DNA of 64,000 nt from Armatimonadota bacterium (GTDB lineage: Bacteria > Armatimonadota > Fimbriimonadia > Fimbriimonadales > Fimbriimonadaceae). Within the stretch, counting starts at the first letter, position 1; each line of letters opens with the position of its first letter. Below are positions 35,145 to 44,122 of the stretch, in pieces. The notes under the pieces were generated by a model. That model was not told where the DNA came from. It worked only from the letters and a program-made list of their open reading frames with translations, and searched no databases. Where the stretch lies: positions 248,001-312,000 of the forward strand of contig JACRPN010000011.1 of the NCBI GenBank assembly GCA_016223145.1, in the 5' to 3' direction. The position numbers were made by a program, and so were the translations under genes.

Positions 35145-35172
35145 AAATCGTAAATCGCCAATCGTAAATCGT
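35145..35172. repeat. ATCGTAAATCG repeat, copy 1
   Basis: AAATCGTAAATCGCCAATCG and the following bases are a short tandem repeat just before the DNA methyltransferase start. A second copy lies at 38903-38930. Confidence 0.6.
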
Positions 35173-35196
35173 CTATCGCCTCGTCTTCACTATCGG

Positions 35197-36117
35197 ATGC
35201 CTCCCAATGCTCCCACCAGCCGCGTCATTCTTGGCGACGCGCGAGACCTTTCCGCCATCGACGACGGCTCGGTCCACCTCGTGGTCACATCGCCGCCTTA
35301 TTGGCAGATCAAGGACTACGGCGCCGAGGGGCAGATCGGCTACCACCAAAGTTATGAGGACTACGTCAACAGCCTGAACTTGGTGTGGGCCGAATGCGAA
35401 CGGGTGCTCCATCCTGGCTGCCGCCTTTGCATCAACGTTGGCGACCAGTTTGCCCGGGCCATTCACTACGGGCGCTACAAGCTCATCAGCATCCAAAGCG
35501 AAATCATCCGATGCTGCGAGGCGCTTGGGCTCGACTACATGGGCACGATCATCTGGCAGAAGGTGACCACCACCAAGACCACCGGCGGTGCGGCGATCAT
35601 GGGAAGCTACCCTCATCCGCGCAACGGGATGATCAAGGTGGACTATGAGCACATTCTGCTCTTCAGGAAGCTTGGCCAAGGACCTAAAGGGACGAAGGGA
35701 CAGAAGGACGCCTCGGCGCTGACGCGGGAGGAATGGAACACCTTCTTCGCGGGGCACTGGAAGATCCCGGGCGCCAGGCAGGTGCAGCATCAGGCGGTGT
35801 TCCCTGAGGAGGTCCCGCGGAGGCTGATCCGCATGTTCAGCTTCCCGGGTGAGACGGTTCTGGACCCGTTTGCGGGCAGCGGGACCACGCTCACAGCCGC
35901 AAGAGAGCTGGGCCGAAACGGCATTGGCGTGGAAATGAACGAGGCGTTTCTGCCCCTGATCACCGAACGGCTGCAAAGCGATGGGCCGGCGCTCCTGATC
36001 GAGCGACAAGAAGATGTCAGCACGGATTTCGAGCCGCGCATCGCGCGGCTTCCCTATCGGTTCCATGACCCTCACGCCTTCGACCGGGTGAATCCGAAGG
36101 CGAAGGCCAGGCCATAG
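35197..36117 (+). CDS. DNA (adenine-N6 or cytosine-N4) methyltransferase, no restriction partner
   Basis: About 306 aa in beta-class order: motif IV TSPPYW near residue 32, target-recognition region in the middle, and motif I DPFAGSGTT near 228. TSPPYW is often seen in N4-cytosine enzymes but does not prove it. No nuclease gene is adjacent, so it looks like an orphan methylase. In the middle, GPKGTKGQK is encoded by a GGGACGAAGGGAC repeat shared with intergenic DNA. ATG 35197 is chosen as the start of the conserved domain. Confidence 0.9.
   Translation: MPPNAPTSRVILGDARDLSAIDDGSVHLVVTSPPYWQIKDYGAEGQIGYHQSYEDYVNSLNLVWAECERVLHPGCRLCINVGDQFARAIHYGRYKLISIQSEIIRCCEALGLDYMGTIIWQKVTTTKTTGGAAIMGSYPHPRNGMIKVDYEHILLFRKLGQGPKGTKGQKDASALTREEWNTFFAGHWKIPGARQVQHQAVFPEEVPRRLIRMFSFPGETVLDPFAGSGTTLTAARELGRNGIGVEMNEAFLPLITERLQSDGPALLIERQEDVSTDFEPRIARLPYRFHDPHAFDRVNPKAKARP
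35680..35708 (+). repeat. GGGACGAAGGGAC repeat inside the methyltransferase
   Basis: AAAGGGACGAAGGGACAGAA is the reverse complement of the GTCCCTTCGTCCC units at 29979-30024 and is read in frame. Confidence 0.6.
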
Positions 36118-36152
36118 CCTCTCGCCCGCCACCTCTCGCCTCTCCCTTCTCG
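36118..36152. repeat. CTCTCGCC-type low-complexity repeat
   Basis: CCTCTCGCCCGCCACCTCTC and the bases after it follow the methyltransferase stop directly. It is similar to the stretch inside purQ at 28991-29022. Confidence 0.5.
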
Positions 36153-36230
36153 CCCAAGACCCTCAACCCGTAGCCGCAGGCTTCAGCCAGCGCATGCCTG
36201 TGCATGCCTTTGCGTCTATGCGCCATTGAA

Positions 36231-36336
36231 AGAAGTCCCGAGACGCGCCGGCACGGAACCGGCGGCGACGCGTTTCTGCTTCCGCCTCCCCCCCTGAGGG
36301 AGAGGCCGGAAAGCTCCGGCGAATCGGGTGAGGAGG
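36231..36336. repeat. Two repeat types side by side
   Basis: 36231-36267 is a third CGCCGGCACGG repeat. 36283-36336 is a copy of the GAGGGAGAGGCCGG...CGAATCGGGTGAGG repeat that also occurs at 37342-37394 and 50424-50477. Confidence 0.7.
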
Positions 36337-36368
36337 TGCTGCCGGAGCCTAACTGATCTATACGTCCC

Positions 36369-37118
36369 CTATCCCTTCCGGCACCAGACCATCATCTCGA
36401 TCTCATCCAGCTTGATCGGACGCTCGCCCCAATCCCCGGCTGTCCCGCCCCACACGTTCTCGACCAGAAAACCCACGTGCCGCAGCATTGCCACCAGCTC
36501 GGGCGGGATGAACAGCCGCTCGCGGATCGCCATCGTGCGCTTGCCCTCGGGCAGGTCCCACTCGTCCTGATAGGTCGCGAGCATCGTCGTTGGGTCAAAC
36601 GAGCCGTTCGCCACGTGCTCGTCGGTCATGCGGCGGATGATCGCGTAGCCGTTGAGCGCCGTCAGCACGAAGGGCGCTCCGGGCTTCAGCGCCGCGTGAA
36701 TGCTGCGGAGTATCGCCAGATCGTGCCCGACCGGCTCCTCGTCGACGTCGGCCAGCCCCAGGCCTCCCTCGCAAAGACAGATCGCTGCGTCGAAGAGCTG
36801 TTGAGATCGGAAGGTCTTGCCGTCGGCATGAACCCAGGCCACCGACACGCCCGCCTCTTCCTCGGCCCTTCGAGCTTGCGCCAGCATCCCTTCCGAGAGG
36901 TCTACACCCGTCACTTGAAAGCCCCGCTTGGCCAGCTCGACCGCATGCCGCCCCACGCCGCAGCCCATATCGAGGATCGAACTGCCGGCCGGCAAGTTGA
37001 GCCGTTCGAGCAGGAACGCCACTTCGCCGACCGTGTTCTTGGTGAATCCGTTCTGCAGATAGTGCGGCGCATGCGCATCGAAGAACGCCTGCCAACGGGT
37101 GGGGGCCTGCTCGGACAT
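36369..37118 (-). CDS. Class I SAM-dependent methyltransferase
   Basis: A 249-aa protein. The SAM-binding loop is ILDMGCGVGRHA (about 49-60), followed by VTGVDLSEGML and later FDAAICLCEGG. It looks like the small-molecule Methyltransf_11/25 type; substrate unknown. It stands alone between repeat-rich gaps, opposite in direction to both neighbours. Confidence 0.85.
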   Translation of the reverse strand: MSEQAPTRWQAFFDAHAPHYLQNGFTKNTVGEVAFLLERLNLPAGSSILDMGCGVGRHAVELAKRGFQVTGVDLSEGMLAQARRAEEEAGVSVAWVHADGKTFRSQQLFDAAICLCEGGLGLADVDEEPVGHDLAILRSIHAALKPGAPFVLTALNGYAIIRRMTDEHVANGSFDPTTMLATYQDEWDLPEGKRTMAIRERLFIPPELVAMLRHVGFLVENVWGGTAGDWGERPIKLDEIEMMVWCRKG

Positions 37119-37508
37119 GATCCCAAGATACCGGAGCCAAGCTGCGTTGAACCTGAATTACCAGGTTCTGACAGCAATTCGAAAACCGATGTCACAAAAC
37201 AGGGTGCTCGGGACAATACCTATACGAGGCTTCAAAAAGAGGCTAATTGGCTAAAGGGTTCGAAAGGAGAAATAGTCAGGAATATTGAGGGGCTGGGAGA
37301 TTTCCCGGCCCGCCTGATTTTTGGGGGTCCGTTTTTGTGGCCACCTCGCCCCTTGAGGGAGAGGTCGGTAAGCAAAGCGAACCGGGTGAGGGGTCCGCTC
37401 GCGCAAGGCAAAGGGAATCAGGACGTCGTCGACCCTCTACTGGCGGCAACTTCCTTGCTTTCAGCCTTCAGGCATCCCTGCCCACCAACGCTCCGCCATA
37501 ATCCATTC
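37119..37508. repeat. 390-base gap with one BIME-like repeat
   Basis: It holds a copy of the GAGGGAGAGGTCGG...CGAACCGGGTGAGGGG repeat at 37342-37394. The rest (for example the AT-richer part 37150-37290) shows no gene. A promoter for the sugar-transport operon is expected near its end but is not clear. Confidence 0.6.
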
Positions 37509-38771
37509 GTGAAGCGCAACGGTGCGTGGCCCTGGATTCTGCTGCTCTCTGCGCTATCGGCGCTGCCGTGCGGCTGCGGCTCCGAAGAAGCAAAGGCAAC
37601 CCTTCGCATCGCCAACTGGGGCGGCGCAGGCGACGACAGCGAGTTCCAGCGCACCATCCGAGAAATCTTTCAGGAGTTCGGAACGGCCAACCGATGCCGC
37701 GTGCTCCAGGAAGGGATCCCGGGCTCCCAAGACTACGTCAGCAAGATGCTGCTGAACTTCGTCGCGAAGTCCACGCCCGACATCATGACCGTCGACGCAT
37801 CGAGCGCCTCGGTGTTTGTGGACAACGGCGCATTGATGGACCTCAGTCCCTACCTTGCCAGGGACAAGGACATTTCGCTCGATGAGTTCTTCCCCAACGT
37901 CGTGGACATCTGCCGGCGCGGCGACAAGGTCTACGCCATCCCGGGCGACTTCACGCCCATGGTGCTCTACTACAACAAGCGCCTCTTCGACCAGGCTGGG
38001 GTGCCCTACCCCGACGGCAACTGGAACTTCGCAGAGTTCAGAGAGGCGGCGGCGAAGCTGACGATCAAAGACAAGCAGTACGGCTTCGCCTTTTCGAACT
38101 GGATGCCCGGATGGATCATGTTCCTCTGGAACAACGGCGCCGACGTTCTGAGCCCCGACGGGACCAAGGCCGGCGGCTTCATCGATTCGCCGAAAGCCGT
38201 CGAGGCGGTGACGTTTCTGCGCGATCTGGTGAACGCCGGCTACGCTCCCTCGCTGAGCGCCTCGGCAGCCACGGGCGTGGACTTCTTTGCCACGGGCCGC
38301 GCCGCGATGGGCGTCAGCGGACACTGGGCGATCACGGGCTACAAAGAGTCAAAGGACATCAAGATGTCCGAGATCGGCGTCGCGCCGCTGCCGACCAACC
38401 TGGCGAAGAGCGTGACCGTGATGTACGAAGCTGGCCTGGCGATCAGCAAGGAGGCCAAGAACCCGGACCTGGCTTGGAAGTACCTGAAGTTTTTCACCAG
38501 CTACGCCATCCAGAAGCGCTACAACAAAACCGGCATCGCGGTGGACGCCCGCAAGGACGTCGCCGCCGAGCGCGGCACAGACCCTCTGGAAAGGGCGTTT
38601 CTCGACATCGTTCCGAGCGCCCGTCCGCCGTGGGGGTCACGGGTAATGGGCTACGACTACTTGGAGACCGCAGGCACCAAGGCCATGGAGGCGATCCTCC
38701 AAGGAGCGGACCCAAAGACGGCCCTCACCGAAGCGGCAAGGAGGATCGATGCTTACTTCCAATTGCGCTAA
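37509..38771 (+). CDS. Sugar ABC transporter substrate-binding lipoprotein
   Basis: About 420 aa from GTG 37509. A lipoprotein signal (WILLLSALSALPC, lipid-modified Cys in LPCG) is followed by a family 1 solute-binding protein: LRIANWGG, PDIMTVDASSASVF, VYAIPGDFTPMVLYYNK and WNFAEFREAAAKLT. It binds a sugar or oligosaccharide and delivers it to the two permeases downstream. A much longer upstream frame is not used because it runs through the antisense methyltransferase. Confidence 0.9.
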   Translation: MKRNGAWPWILLLSALSALPCGCGSEEAKATLRIANWGGAGDDSEFQRTIREIFQEFGTANRCRVLQEGIPGSQDYVSKMLLNFVAKSTPDIMTVDASSASVFVDNGALMDLSPYLARDKDISLDEFFPNVVDICRRGDKVYAIPGDFTPMVLYYNKRLFDQAGVPYPDGNWNFAEFREAAAKLTIKDKQYGFAFSNWMPGWIMFLWNNGADVLSPDGTKAGGFIDSPKAVEAVTFLRDLVNAGYAPSLSASAATGVDFFATGRAAMGVSGHWAITGYKESKDIKMSEIGVAPLPTNLAKSVTVMYEAGLAISKEAKNPDLAWKYLKFFTSYAIQKRYNKTGIAVDARKDVAAERGTDPLERAFLDIVPSARPPWGSRVMGYDYLETAGTKAMEAILQGADPKTALTEAARRIDAYFQLR

Positions 38772-38778
38772 CTCCGAA

Positions 38779-38836
38779 GCCCCCTCCTTGTTCTTGCGCA
38801 GCGAAAATGAGGAGGGGGTTGGGGGTGGAGACTCCG
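38779..38836. repeat. CCCCCTCCT...AGGAGGGGG palindrome, copy 1
   Basis: A nine-base-pair stem with loop containing CTTGCGCAGCGAAAA, followed by TTGGGGGTGGAGACTCCG. Copy 2 (43935-44019) shares stem, loop and tail. It lies inside the operon, between binding protein and permease. Confidence 0.7.
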
Positions 38837-38902
38837 AAAACCTTGAAACCCTCTGCGTCACTGCGCCTTCTCAGCGTGCTCTGCGAGAGATCCCCAGGAG
38901 GA

Positions 38903-38930
38903 GATCGTAAATCGCAAATCGTAAATCGTC
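38903..38930. repeat. ATCGTAAATCG repeat, copy 2
   Basis: GATCGTAAATCGCAAATCGT and the bases after it end a few bases before the coding part of the first permease, where its native start would be expected. Confidence 0.6.
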
Positions 38931-38976
38931 AATTCGTGGTCCGCTGTTCGTCGCTCCGGCGGCGGCGCACCTGATC

Positions 38977-39798
38977 GTGTTCGCGCTCTTCCCGCTGCTC
39001 TACACTTTCTATCTCAGCTTCTTCAAGTGGAACCTGATCCAGGAGAGCAAGCAGTTCGTGGGGGCCGCGAACTACCGCTACAGCTTCAGCGACGGCCTGT
39101 TCTGGAACGCGATGGGCAACTCGTTTCGGTTCGCGCTGGGAAGCGTGCCGTTCGGCATGGCGGTCGCGCTTGGGGTGGCGATCCTGGTCAACCAGAAGCT
39201 GCGGGGCATCACGGTCTTCCGCACGATCTATTACATCCCGGCCATCAGTTCGGGCGTCGCCATCGCGATGCTCTGGATCTATGTCTATCTGCCCGAGACC
39301 GGTCTCATCAACTCGCTGCTCGGCATGGCGGGCATCACAAACAAGACCGACTTCCTTCAGAACCCGGGTTGGGCCATGTCGGCGCTCGTCTTCATGAGCG
39401 TATGGGTCGGGCTCGGGCCCAAGATGATCCTGTTTCTGGCGGGGCTGATGGGCATTCCGCCGGCACTCTACGAGGCCAGCGAGCTCGACGGCGCCTCCAA
39501 GTGGCAGAGCTTTTGGCACGTGACCTTGCCGATGCTCGCGCCGACCACGTTCTTCGTGATGGTCACCAGCACGATCGGCGCGTTCCAGCTTTTCACGCCG
39601 GTGTACATGATGACCAAGGGCGGCCCGCAGGACACGACCGACGTGGTCGGCTACCACATCTACATCGAGGCGTGGCAGAAGTTCCTGGTCGGCATCGCCG
39701 GGGCGAAGTCGTTTATTTTGCTTCTAGTCATCGCCATCTTCGCGTTTCTGCAGTATCGGATGATGAAAAAGCAGTTGGAGGGGTATTGGGTGGGATGA
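38977..39798 (+). CDS. Sugar ABC transporter permease (MalF/UgpA type), 5' end altered
   Basis: A 273-aa form from GTG 38977. It has six expected spans and the inner-membrane EAA loop (YEASELDGASKWQSFWHVTLP). The GTG lies inside the first span; in-frame upstream codons still read as the beginning of that span (LFVAPAAAHLIVFALFPLLY), but no ATG, GTG or TTG precedes them before a stop inside the ATCGTAAATCG repeat. The true start is therefore unclear and may have been lost to the repeat. Confidence 0.85.
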   Translation: MFALFPLLYTFYLSFFKWNLIQESKQFVGAANYRYSFSDGLFWNAMGNSFRFALGSVPFGMAVALGVAILVNQKLRGITVFRTIYYIPAISSGVAIAMLWIYVYLPETGLINSLLGMAGITNKTDFLQNPGWAMSALVFMSVWVGLGPKMILFLAGLMGIPPALYEASELDGASKWQSFWHVTLPMLAPTTFFVMVTSTIGAFQLFTPVYMMTKGGPQDTTDVVGYHIYIEAWQKFLVGIAGAKSFILLLVIAIFAFLQYRMMKKQLEGYWVG

Positions 39799-40610
39799 AG
39801 AAGCTCCTCTCCTACCTCCTCCTTATCCTCCTCGCCTTGTTCCTGGCGGCGCCGTTTGTGTGGATGATCCTCGTCTCCCTTCACCCCTCCAAGGCCCCCA
39901 TCCCCAGCGTCGACAAGATCCTCCCGGACCAGGCCCACTGGGAGAACTACCGCCTCGTGCTCTTCAACCCCGAACTCCCCGTCTTCCGGTTCTTCGTGAA
40001 CTCGGTGATCGTCACATGCGCCGTCGTCTTCGGGCAGCTTTTCGTCACCAGCCTTGCCGCGTTCGGCTTCTCACGCCTCACCTTTAGGGGCCGAGACGCC
40101 CTCTTCAACCTCTTCCTGCTCAGCCTCATGTTCGCCGGGCCCGTGATGCAGCTTCCGGTCTATCTGCTGGTCCGCTCGGCGGGATGGCTCGACACCTATT
40201 GGGCACTGATCGTGCCCGGGCTCTCCAGCGCGTTCAACGTGTTCCTGCTGCGACAATTCATGCTCGCCATCCCCAAGGAGCTCGACGAGGCCGCCCGGCT
40301 CGACGGCGCGGGCGAGTTCTTCATCTACCGCCGCCTCATCCTGCCGCTCTCCAAGACCGCGCTCGCCACCGCCGGGGCATTCACGTTCTTCGCCGTGTGG
40401 ACCGATTTCTTCTGGCCCCTGCTCGCCACCAACTCGGTCGAGATGCGCACGCTCGAGGTCGGGCTTTCCGTCTTCAAGAACAGCTACGGCGGCGCGAACT
40501 GGCCCCTCCAGATGACCGCCGCAGTCATTGTCATCACGCCCCTCCTGCTTGTGTTCCTCTTCACGCAGAGGTTCTTCGTGAAGGGGATCACGATGGGCAG
40601 CATCAAGTAG
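39795..40610 (+). CDS. Sugar ABC transporter permease (MalG/UgpE type)
   Basis: About 271 aa with six spans and an EAA loop (LDEAARLDGAGEFFIYRRLILPL). Its ATG overlaps the TGA of the first permease. With the binding protein it makes a carbohydrate importer. No ATPase gene is nearby, so a shared MsmX/UgpC-type ATPase from elsewhere is expected. Confidence 0.93.
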   Translation: MKKLLSYLLLILLALFLAAPFVWMILVSLHPSKAPIPSVDKILPDQAHWENYRLVLFNPELPVFRFFVNSVIVTCAVVFGQLFVTSLAAFGFSRLTFRGRDALFNLFLLSLMFAGPVMQLPVYLLVRSAGWLDTYWALIVPGLSSAFNVFLLRQFMLAIPKELDEAARLDGAGEFFIYRRLILPLSKTALATAGAFTFFAVWTDFFWPLLATNSVEMRTLEVGLSVFKNSYGGANWPLQMTAAVIVITPLLLVFLFTQRFFVKGITMGSIK

Positions 40611-40679
40611 GCTGCGAGGGAAAAGTCCCCGGGCGAAAACCACTCGAATAGCAAAGGCTGGAATGTACAATCCTGTCCC

Positions 40680-41498
40680 ATGAGGAATCAACTCAGCGCC
40701 GAGCAAGTGACCTCCTACCGCGAGAACGGCTACATTGTCATTGAGCACTTCCTCGATCCCGAGGAGCTCGAAGACTGGCGCACGCAGGTGGGCGAGGCTG
40801 TCGAAGATCGAAAGAGAAACAAGCCCCAGCCCAAAGAGGGCGAGCCCTGGCTCACGAACACGGCGGACGGCGTCAGCGAGTATTACCAGCAGGTCTTTCT
40901 CCAGTGCCTGAAGCTCGCCGACACCCACGCGGGAGTTCGCCGATTGATGCTCGACCCGCGGCTTGGCGAAATGGCCTCGACGCTCGCCGGCGTGGACGGC
41001 ATGCGCATCTGGCACGATCAGGCGCTCATCAAACCGCCGTTCGGAAACCCAACCGGGTGGCACCTGGACAACCCCTATTGGTCCTTCTCGAGCCGTGATT
41101 CGATCTCAATCTGGGTGGCGCTCGACGATGCGACGCTCGGCAACGGCTGCATGTGGTACGTCCCCGGCACGCACAAGACCGCGCGCTACGAGAACGCCGG
41201 CATCGGCGAGAACATGGCCGACCTCTTCAAGGTGTATCCCGAGTGGAAGGAAATCGACCCGGTGGCGTGTCCCTGCCCTGCGGGTTCGGCGGTCTTTCAC
41301 AACGGGCTTGTCGCCCACGGCGCGGGCGCCAACATGACCAACAAGCCCCGGCGCGCGATGACCTGCGCCTATATGCCGATCGGCAGCACCTACAACGGCT
41401 CGACCAACGTGCTGCCACCAGAGTACTATCGCACCCTCCAGATCGGCGACGTGCTGGATGATGACGTCGTGAACCCACTGGTGTGGAAGAAGGGGTAA
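40680..41498 (+). CDS. Phytanoyl-CoA dioxygenase (PhyH) family protein
   Basis: A 272-aa Fe(II)/2-oxoglutarate oxygenase. The iron ligands are in GWHLDNPYW (HxD) and the later VFHNGLVAHGAG; an arginine for 2-oxoglutarate follows in KPRRAMT. Substrate unknown. It follows the permease in the same direction and may process the imported compound. Bacterial members often act on small hydroxylated or glycosylated compounds. Confidence 0.88.
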   Translation: MRNQLSAEQVTSYRENGYIVIEHFLDPEELEDWRTQVGEAVEDRKRNKPQPKEGEPWLTNTADGVSEYYQQVFLQCLKLADTHAGVRRLMLDPRLGEMASTLAGVDGMRIWHDQALIKPPFGNPTGWHLDNPYWSFSSRDSISIWVALDDATLGNGCMWYVPGTHKTARYENAGIGENMADLFKVYPEWKEIDPVACPCPAGSAVFHNGLVAHGAGANMTNKPRRAMTCAYMPIGSTYNGSTNVLPPEYYRTLQIGDVLDDDVVNPLVWKKG

Positions 41499-41529
41499 TG
41501 CTCGACGGAGCGATCAGCCACAATGGGCC

Positions 41530-43932
41530 ATGATCGCGAGCCTCACCGCCCTTCTCGCCATCGCGCCCCTCCAAGCCAAGGCAGCCCCGGCCGGACCGAT
41601 CGTCCCCAAGCTGGGACTAACCATCACCAAATCGGGTTCGGCCAAGCCGGGAATCTACAATCTGGCCACGAACACCGACAACGTCGCCAAACCGGCCCTG
41701 ACGATCCAAGGCGACAACCTGGTGGTCGACTTCAAGGGTGCAACCCTGCGCGGCACTCCCGCGAGCGTCGATCCCGACAAGCGGCTCGGATTGGCGGTCC
41801 TGGTCAAAGGCAAGAACGTCACGATCAAGAACCTGAACGTGCGCGGCTACCGCTTTGGCATCCTCGCTCGCAGCGCCCCCGGAATCAAGATCCTCAACTG
41901 CGACCTCTCCTACAACTGGAAACAGCACCTGCTCTCCAACCTCGAACGCGAGGACGGCGCCGACTGGATGAGCTACCACCGCAACGAGAAGGACGAGTGG
42001 CTGCGCTACGGCTGCGCGATCTACCTGCGCAAATGCGACGGTTTCGAGGTCAAGGGCTGCACCGCTGTCGGCGGCCAGAACGGCCTGATGATGATGGAGT
42101 GCAGCGACGGCAAGGTCTGGAACAACAACTTCTCTTTCCTCTCGGGGGCAGGCGTCGCCATGTACCTATCCAGCCGCAACCAGATCATGCACAACAAGAT
42201 CGACTGGTGCGTGCGCGGCTACAGCCACGGCGTCTACAACCGGGGCCAGGACTCGACCGGCATCCTGATCTATGAACAGTCTCACCGCAACATCTTCGCC
42301 TACAACTCGGTGACTCACGGCGGCGACGGCTTCTTCCTTTGGGCCGGACAGACCACCATGGATACCGGCAAGGGCGGCTGTAACGACAACCTGCTCTATG
42401 GAAACGACTTCAGCCACTCGCCTGCGAACGGCATTGAGGCCACCTTCAGCCGGAACCTATTCATCAACAACCTGCTGCTCGAAAACTGGCACGGCATCTG
42501 GGGCGGCTTTGGCTACGAGAGCAAGACGATCGGCAACACGTTTGGCCTGAACGGCGAGGCGATTTCCTGGGAGCACGGACAGGACAACGTGATCCAGTAC
42601 AACCGCTTCTTGAGCGATGCCAGCGGAATCGGGCTTTGGCAGAATGCCACCCTTGACCCGAATTGGGGCTATGGCAAGGCCCGGGACTGCCGAAGCAGGG
42701 ATTGGCTCATCGCCGACAACTCTTTCGAGGGCATCGCCGGTTCGGTGCTGCGCATCCGCGAAACCTCGAGTGTTGCCGTGCAGGACAACGAGTTCGCACG
42801 CAATGGCCGGATATTCGAGCTCGGCGGCAAGCGGGAGGGCTTCACCTTCAAGAACAACGACGTGCGCCACCGGACGGGCGAAGAACCGGGCAACGGCATC
42901 AAGATTCAGGGCGGAACCTGGCGGACCTCCGGCCAGGGAGCGCAAGCCCCCGTGCGTCTAGTCGATGGCAACGGAACGGAATCGCCGAACGCGCCCAAGG
43001 ACCAGCCGGGATATCTGGCGCTCTTTGAGACCGACTGGTCGCCGACCGACCTCTCGTGGATGTCGGATGCTGGGCGAGCAGCAACTTCAAAGTATGCGCC
43101 GAAGCCTCTTCAAGGTGGCATGAACGCTATGCTGCCGGACGGGGCAATCCGCGGACGACGCTACATCCTGGTGGACGAATGGGGGCCGTACGATTTCAAG
43201 CGCCCGATCCTCTGGCCGCGAGGCGAGGCGCCGCAAACGGTCCAGCAGGCGGGACGAGAACCGGCCGCGTCCCGCGCTACGGCTTACCGGTTCGAGATTC
43301 TGGGCCCGAAGGGCTATTGGAAGGTGGCGCAGTCGCGCGGCGTGGGATCGCTTTCCAAGCTGGCGGGCACTGTGCCCGACATGGTGGATGTCGTGCTCGA
43401 ACCGGGCAAGGCGTCGGACATCTGGATCGAGCTGGAGTACACCGGCGCGGCGACCACAGACGTCAAAGGGAACGTGACGCCCAAGGGCAAGCCGGTTAAG
43501 TTCGGCTACCGGAAGTTCTTCGCGCCGATCGCCTGGGATACGAAGTGGTTTACCTACGACGCCAACACCCAGGAGCCGCGCAGCCAGTACGCTGCCTTCC
43601 AAGCGCTGCTGAAAGAGGGTAAACCGATCCTGACGGAGAAGTCGGACAAGCTGGACTTCACCGACGGCTACAAGGGGGCCTTGCGCGACCACTATGCGAC
43701 TTCGGCGGTCGGAACCGTTGAACTTCCTGCCGGGAAATATGTGCTGAACTGCACCAGTGACGACGGAGTGCACGTGTGGATCGACGGAAAACTGGTGATC
43801 GACCGCTGGAACTGGCACGGCCCCACGCTGGACACGGCAGAACTCGGCCCTGGCAAGCACGAGATCAGGGTAGAGCACTTCGAAATCGACGGGTATTCGA
43901 TGCTTAAGTTGGATATTCAGCCGAAGAAGTGA
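41530..43932 (+). CDS. Secreted parallel beta-helix protein with C-terminal PA14-like domain
   Basis: An 800-aa protein. A signal peptide (MIASLTALLAIAPLQAKA) precedes a right-handed beta-helix (about 100-420), with stacked turns such as NVTIKNLNVRGYRFGI and the asparagine ladders typical of polysaccharide-binding or -cutting helices. The last 95 residues resemble PA14 (DGVHVWIDGKLVIDRWNWHGPT), a carbohydrate-binding module. It probably binds or cuts a plant polysaccharide outside the cell and feeds the transporter. Confidence 0.85.
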   Translation: MIASLTALLAIAPLQAKAAPAGPIVPKLGLTITKSGSAKPGIYNLATNTDNVAKPALTIQGDNLVVDFKGATLRGTPASVDPDKRLGLAVLVKGKNVTIKNLNVRGYRFGILARSAPGIKILNCDLSYNWKQHLLSNLEREDGADWMSYHRNEKDEWLRYGCAIYLRKCDGFEVKGCTAVGGQNGLMMMECSDGKVWNNNFSFLSGAGVAMYLSSRNQIMHNKIDWCVRGYSHGVYNRGQDSTGILIYEQSHRNIFAYNSVTHGGDGFFLWAGQTTMDTGKGGCNDNLLYGNDFSHSPANGIEATFSRNLFINNLLLENWHGIWGGFGYESKTIGNTFGLNGEAISWEHGQDNVIQYNRFLSDASGIGLWQNATLDPNWGYGKARDCRSRDWLIADNSFEGIAGSVLRIRETSSVAVQDNEFARNGRIFELGGKREGFTFKNNDVRHRTGEEPGNGIKIQGGTWRTSGQGAQAPVRLVDGNGTESPNAPKDQPGYLALFETDWSPTDLSWMSDAGRAATSKYAPKPLQGGMNAMLPDGAIRGRRYILVDEWGPYDFKRPILWPRGEAPQTVQQAGREPAASRATAYRFEILGPKGYWKVAQSRGVGSLSKLAGTVPDMVDVVLEPGKASDIWIELEYTGAATTDVKGNVTPKGKPVKFGYRKFFAPIAWDTKWFTYDANTQEPRSQYAAFQALLKEGKPILTEKSDKLDFTDGYKGALRDHYATSAVGTVELPAGKYVLNCTSDDGVHVWIDGKLVIDRWNWHGPTLDTAELGPGKHEIRVEHFEIDGYSMLKLDIQPKK

Positions 43933-43934
43933 AG

Positions 43935-44019
43935 AGCCCCTCCCTTGGTTTTGCGAAGCGAAACTGCTTCCGAGTCCCGATATGTCGGGAAGGGAGGGGT
44001 TGGGGTGGGAGACTCCGGA
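43935..44019. repeat. CCCCTCCC...GGGAGGGG palindrome, copy 2
   Basis: It shares with copy 1 the loop core TTGCGAAGCGAAA and the tail TTGGGGTGGGAGACTCCGG. Placed between convergent genes it may also act as a two-way terminator. Confidence 0.7.
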
Positions 44020-44122
44020 ATCCCTATCTTCCCGGCGCGCAAGGCGAGGAGGAACGGGTAGGGGATGGAGGTTTTCGAATTCAAGCCTCCTCGCACTGCA
44101 CTCCAAGAGGAGGGGGCCCTTT

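Noticed and set aside
35197-37118. Restriction-modification system formed by the two methyltransferases
   Set aside because: The second enzyme is a small-molecule type and no endonuclease lies nearby.
36477-37508. 344-codon upstream extension of the sugar-binding protein
   Set aside because: It crosses the antisense methyltransferase and a repeat; a lipoprotein signal begins at GTG 37509.
40071-41063. 330-codon frame antisense to a permease and the PhyH gene
   Set aside because: Shadow of GC-rich coding DNA; crosses two real genes.
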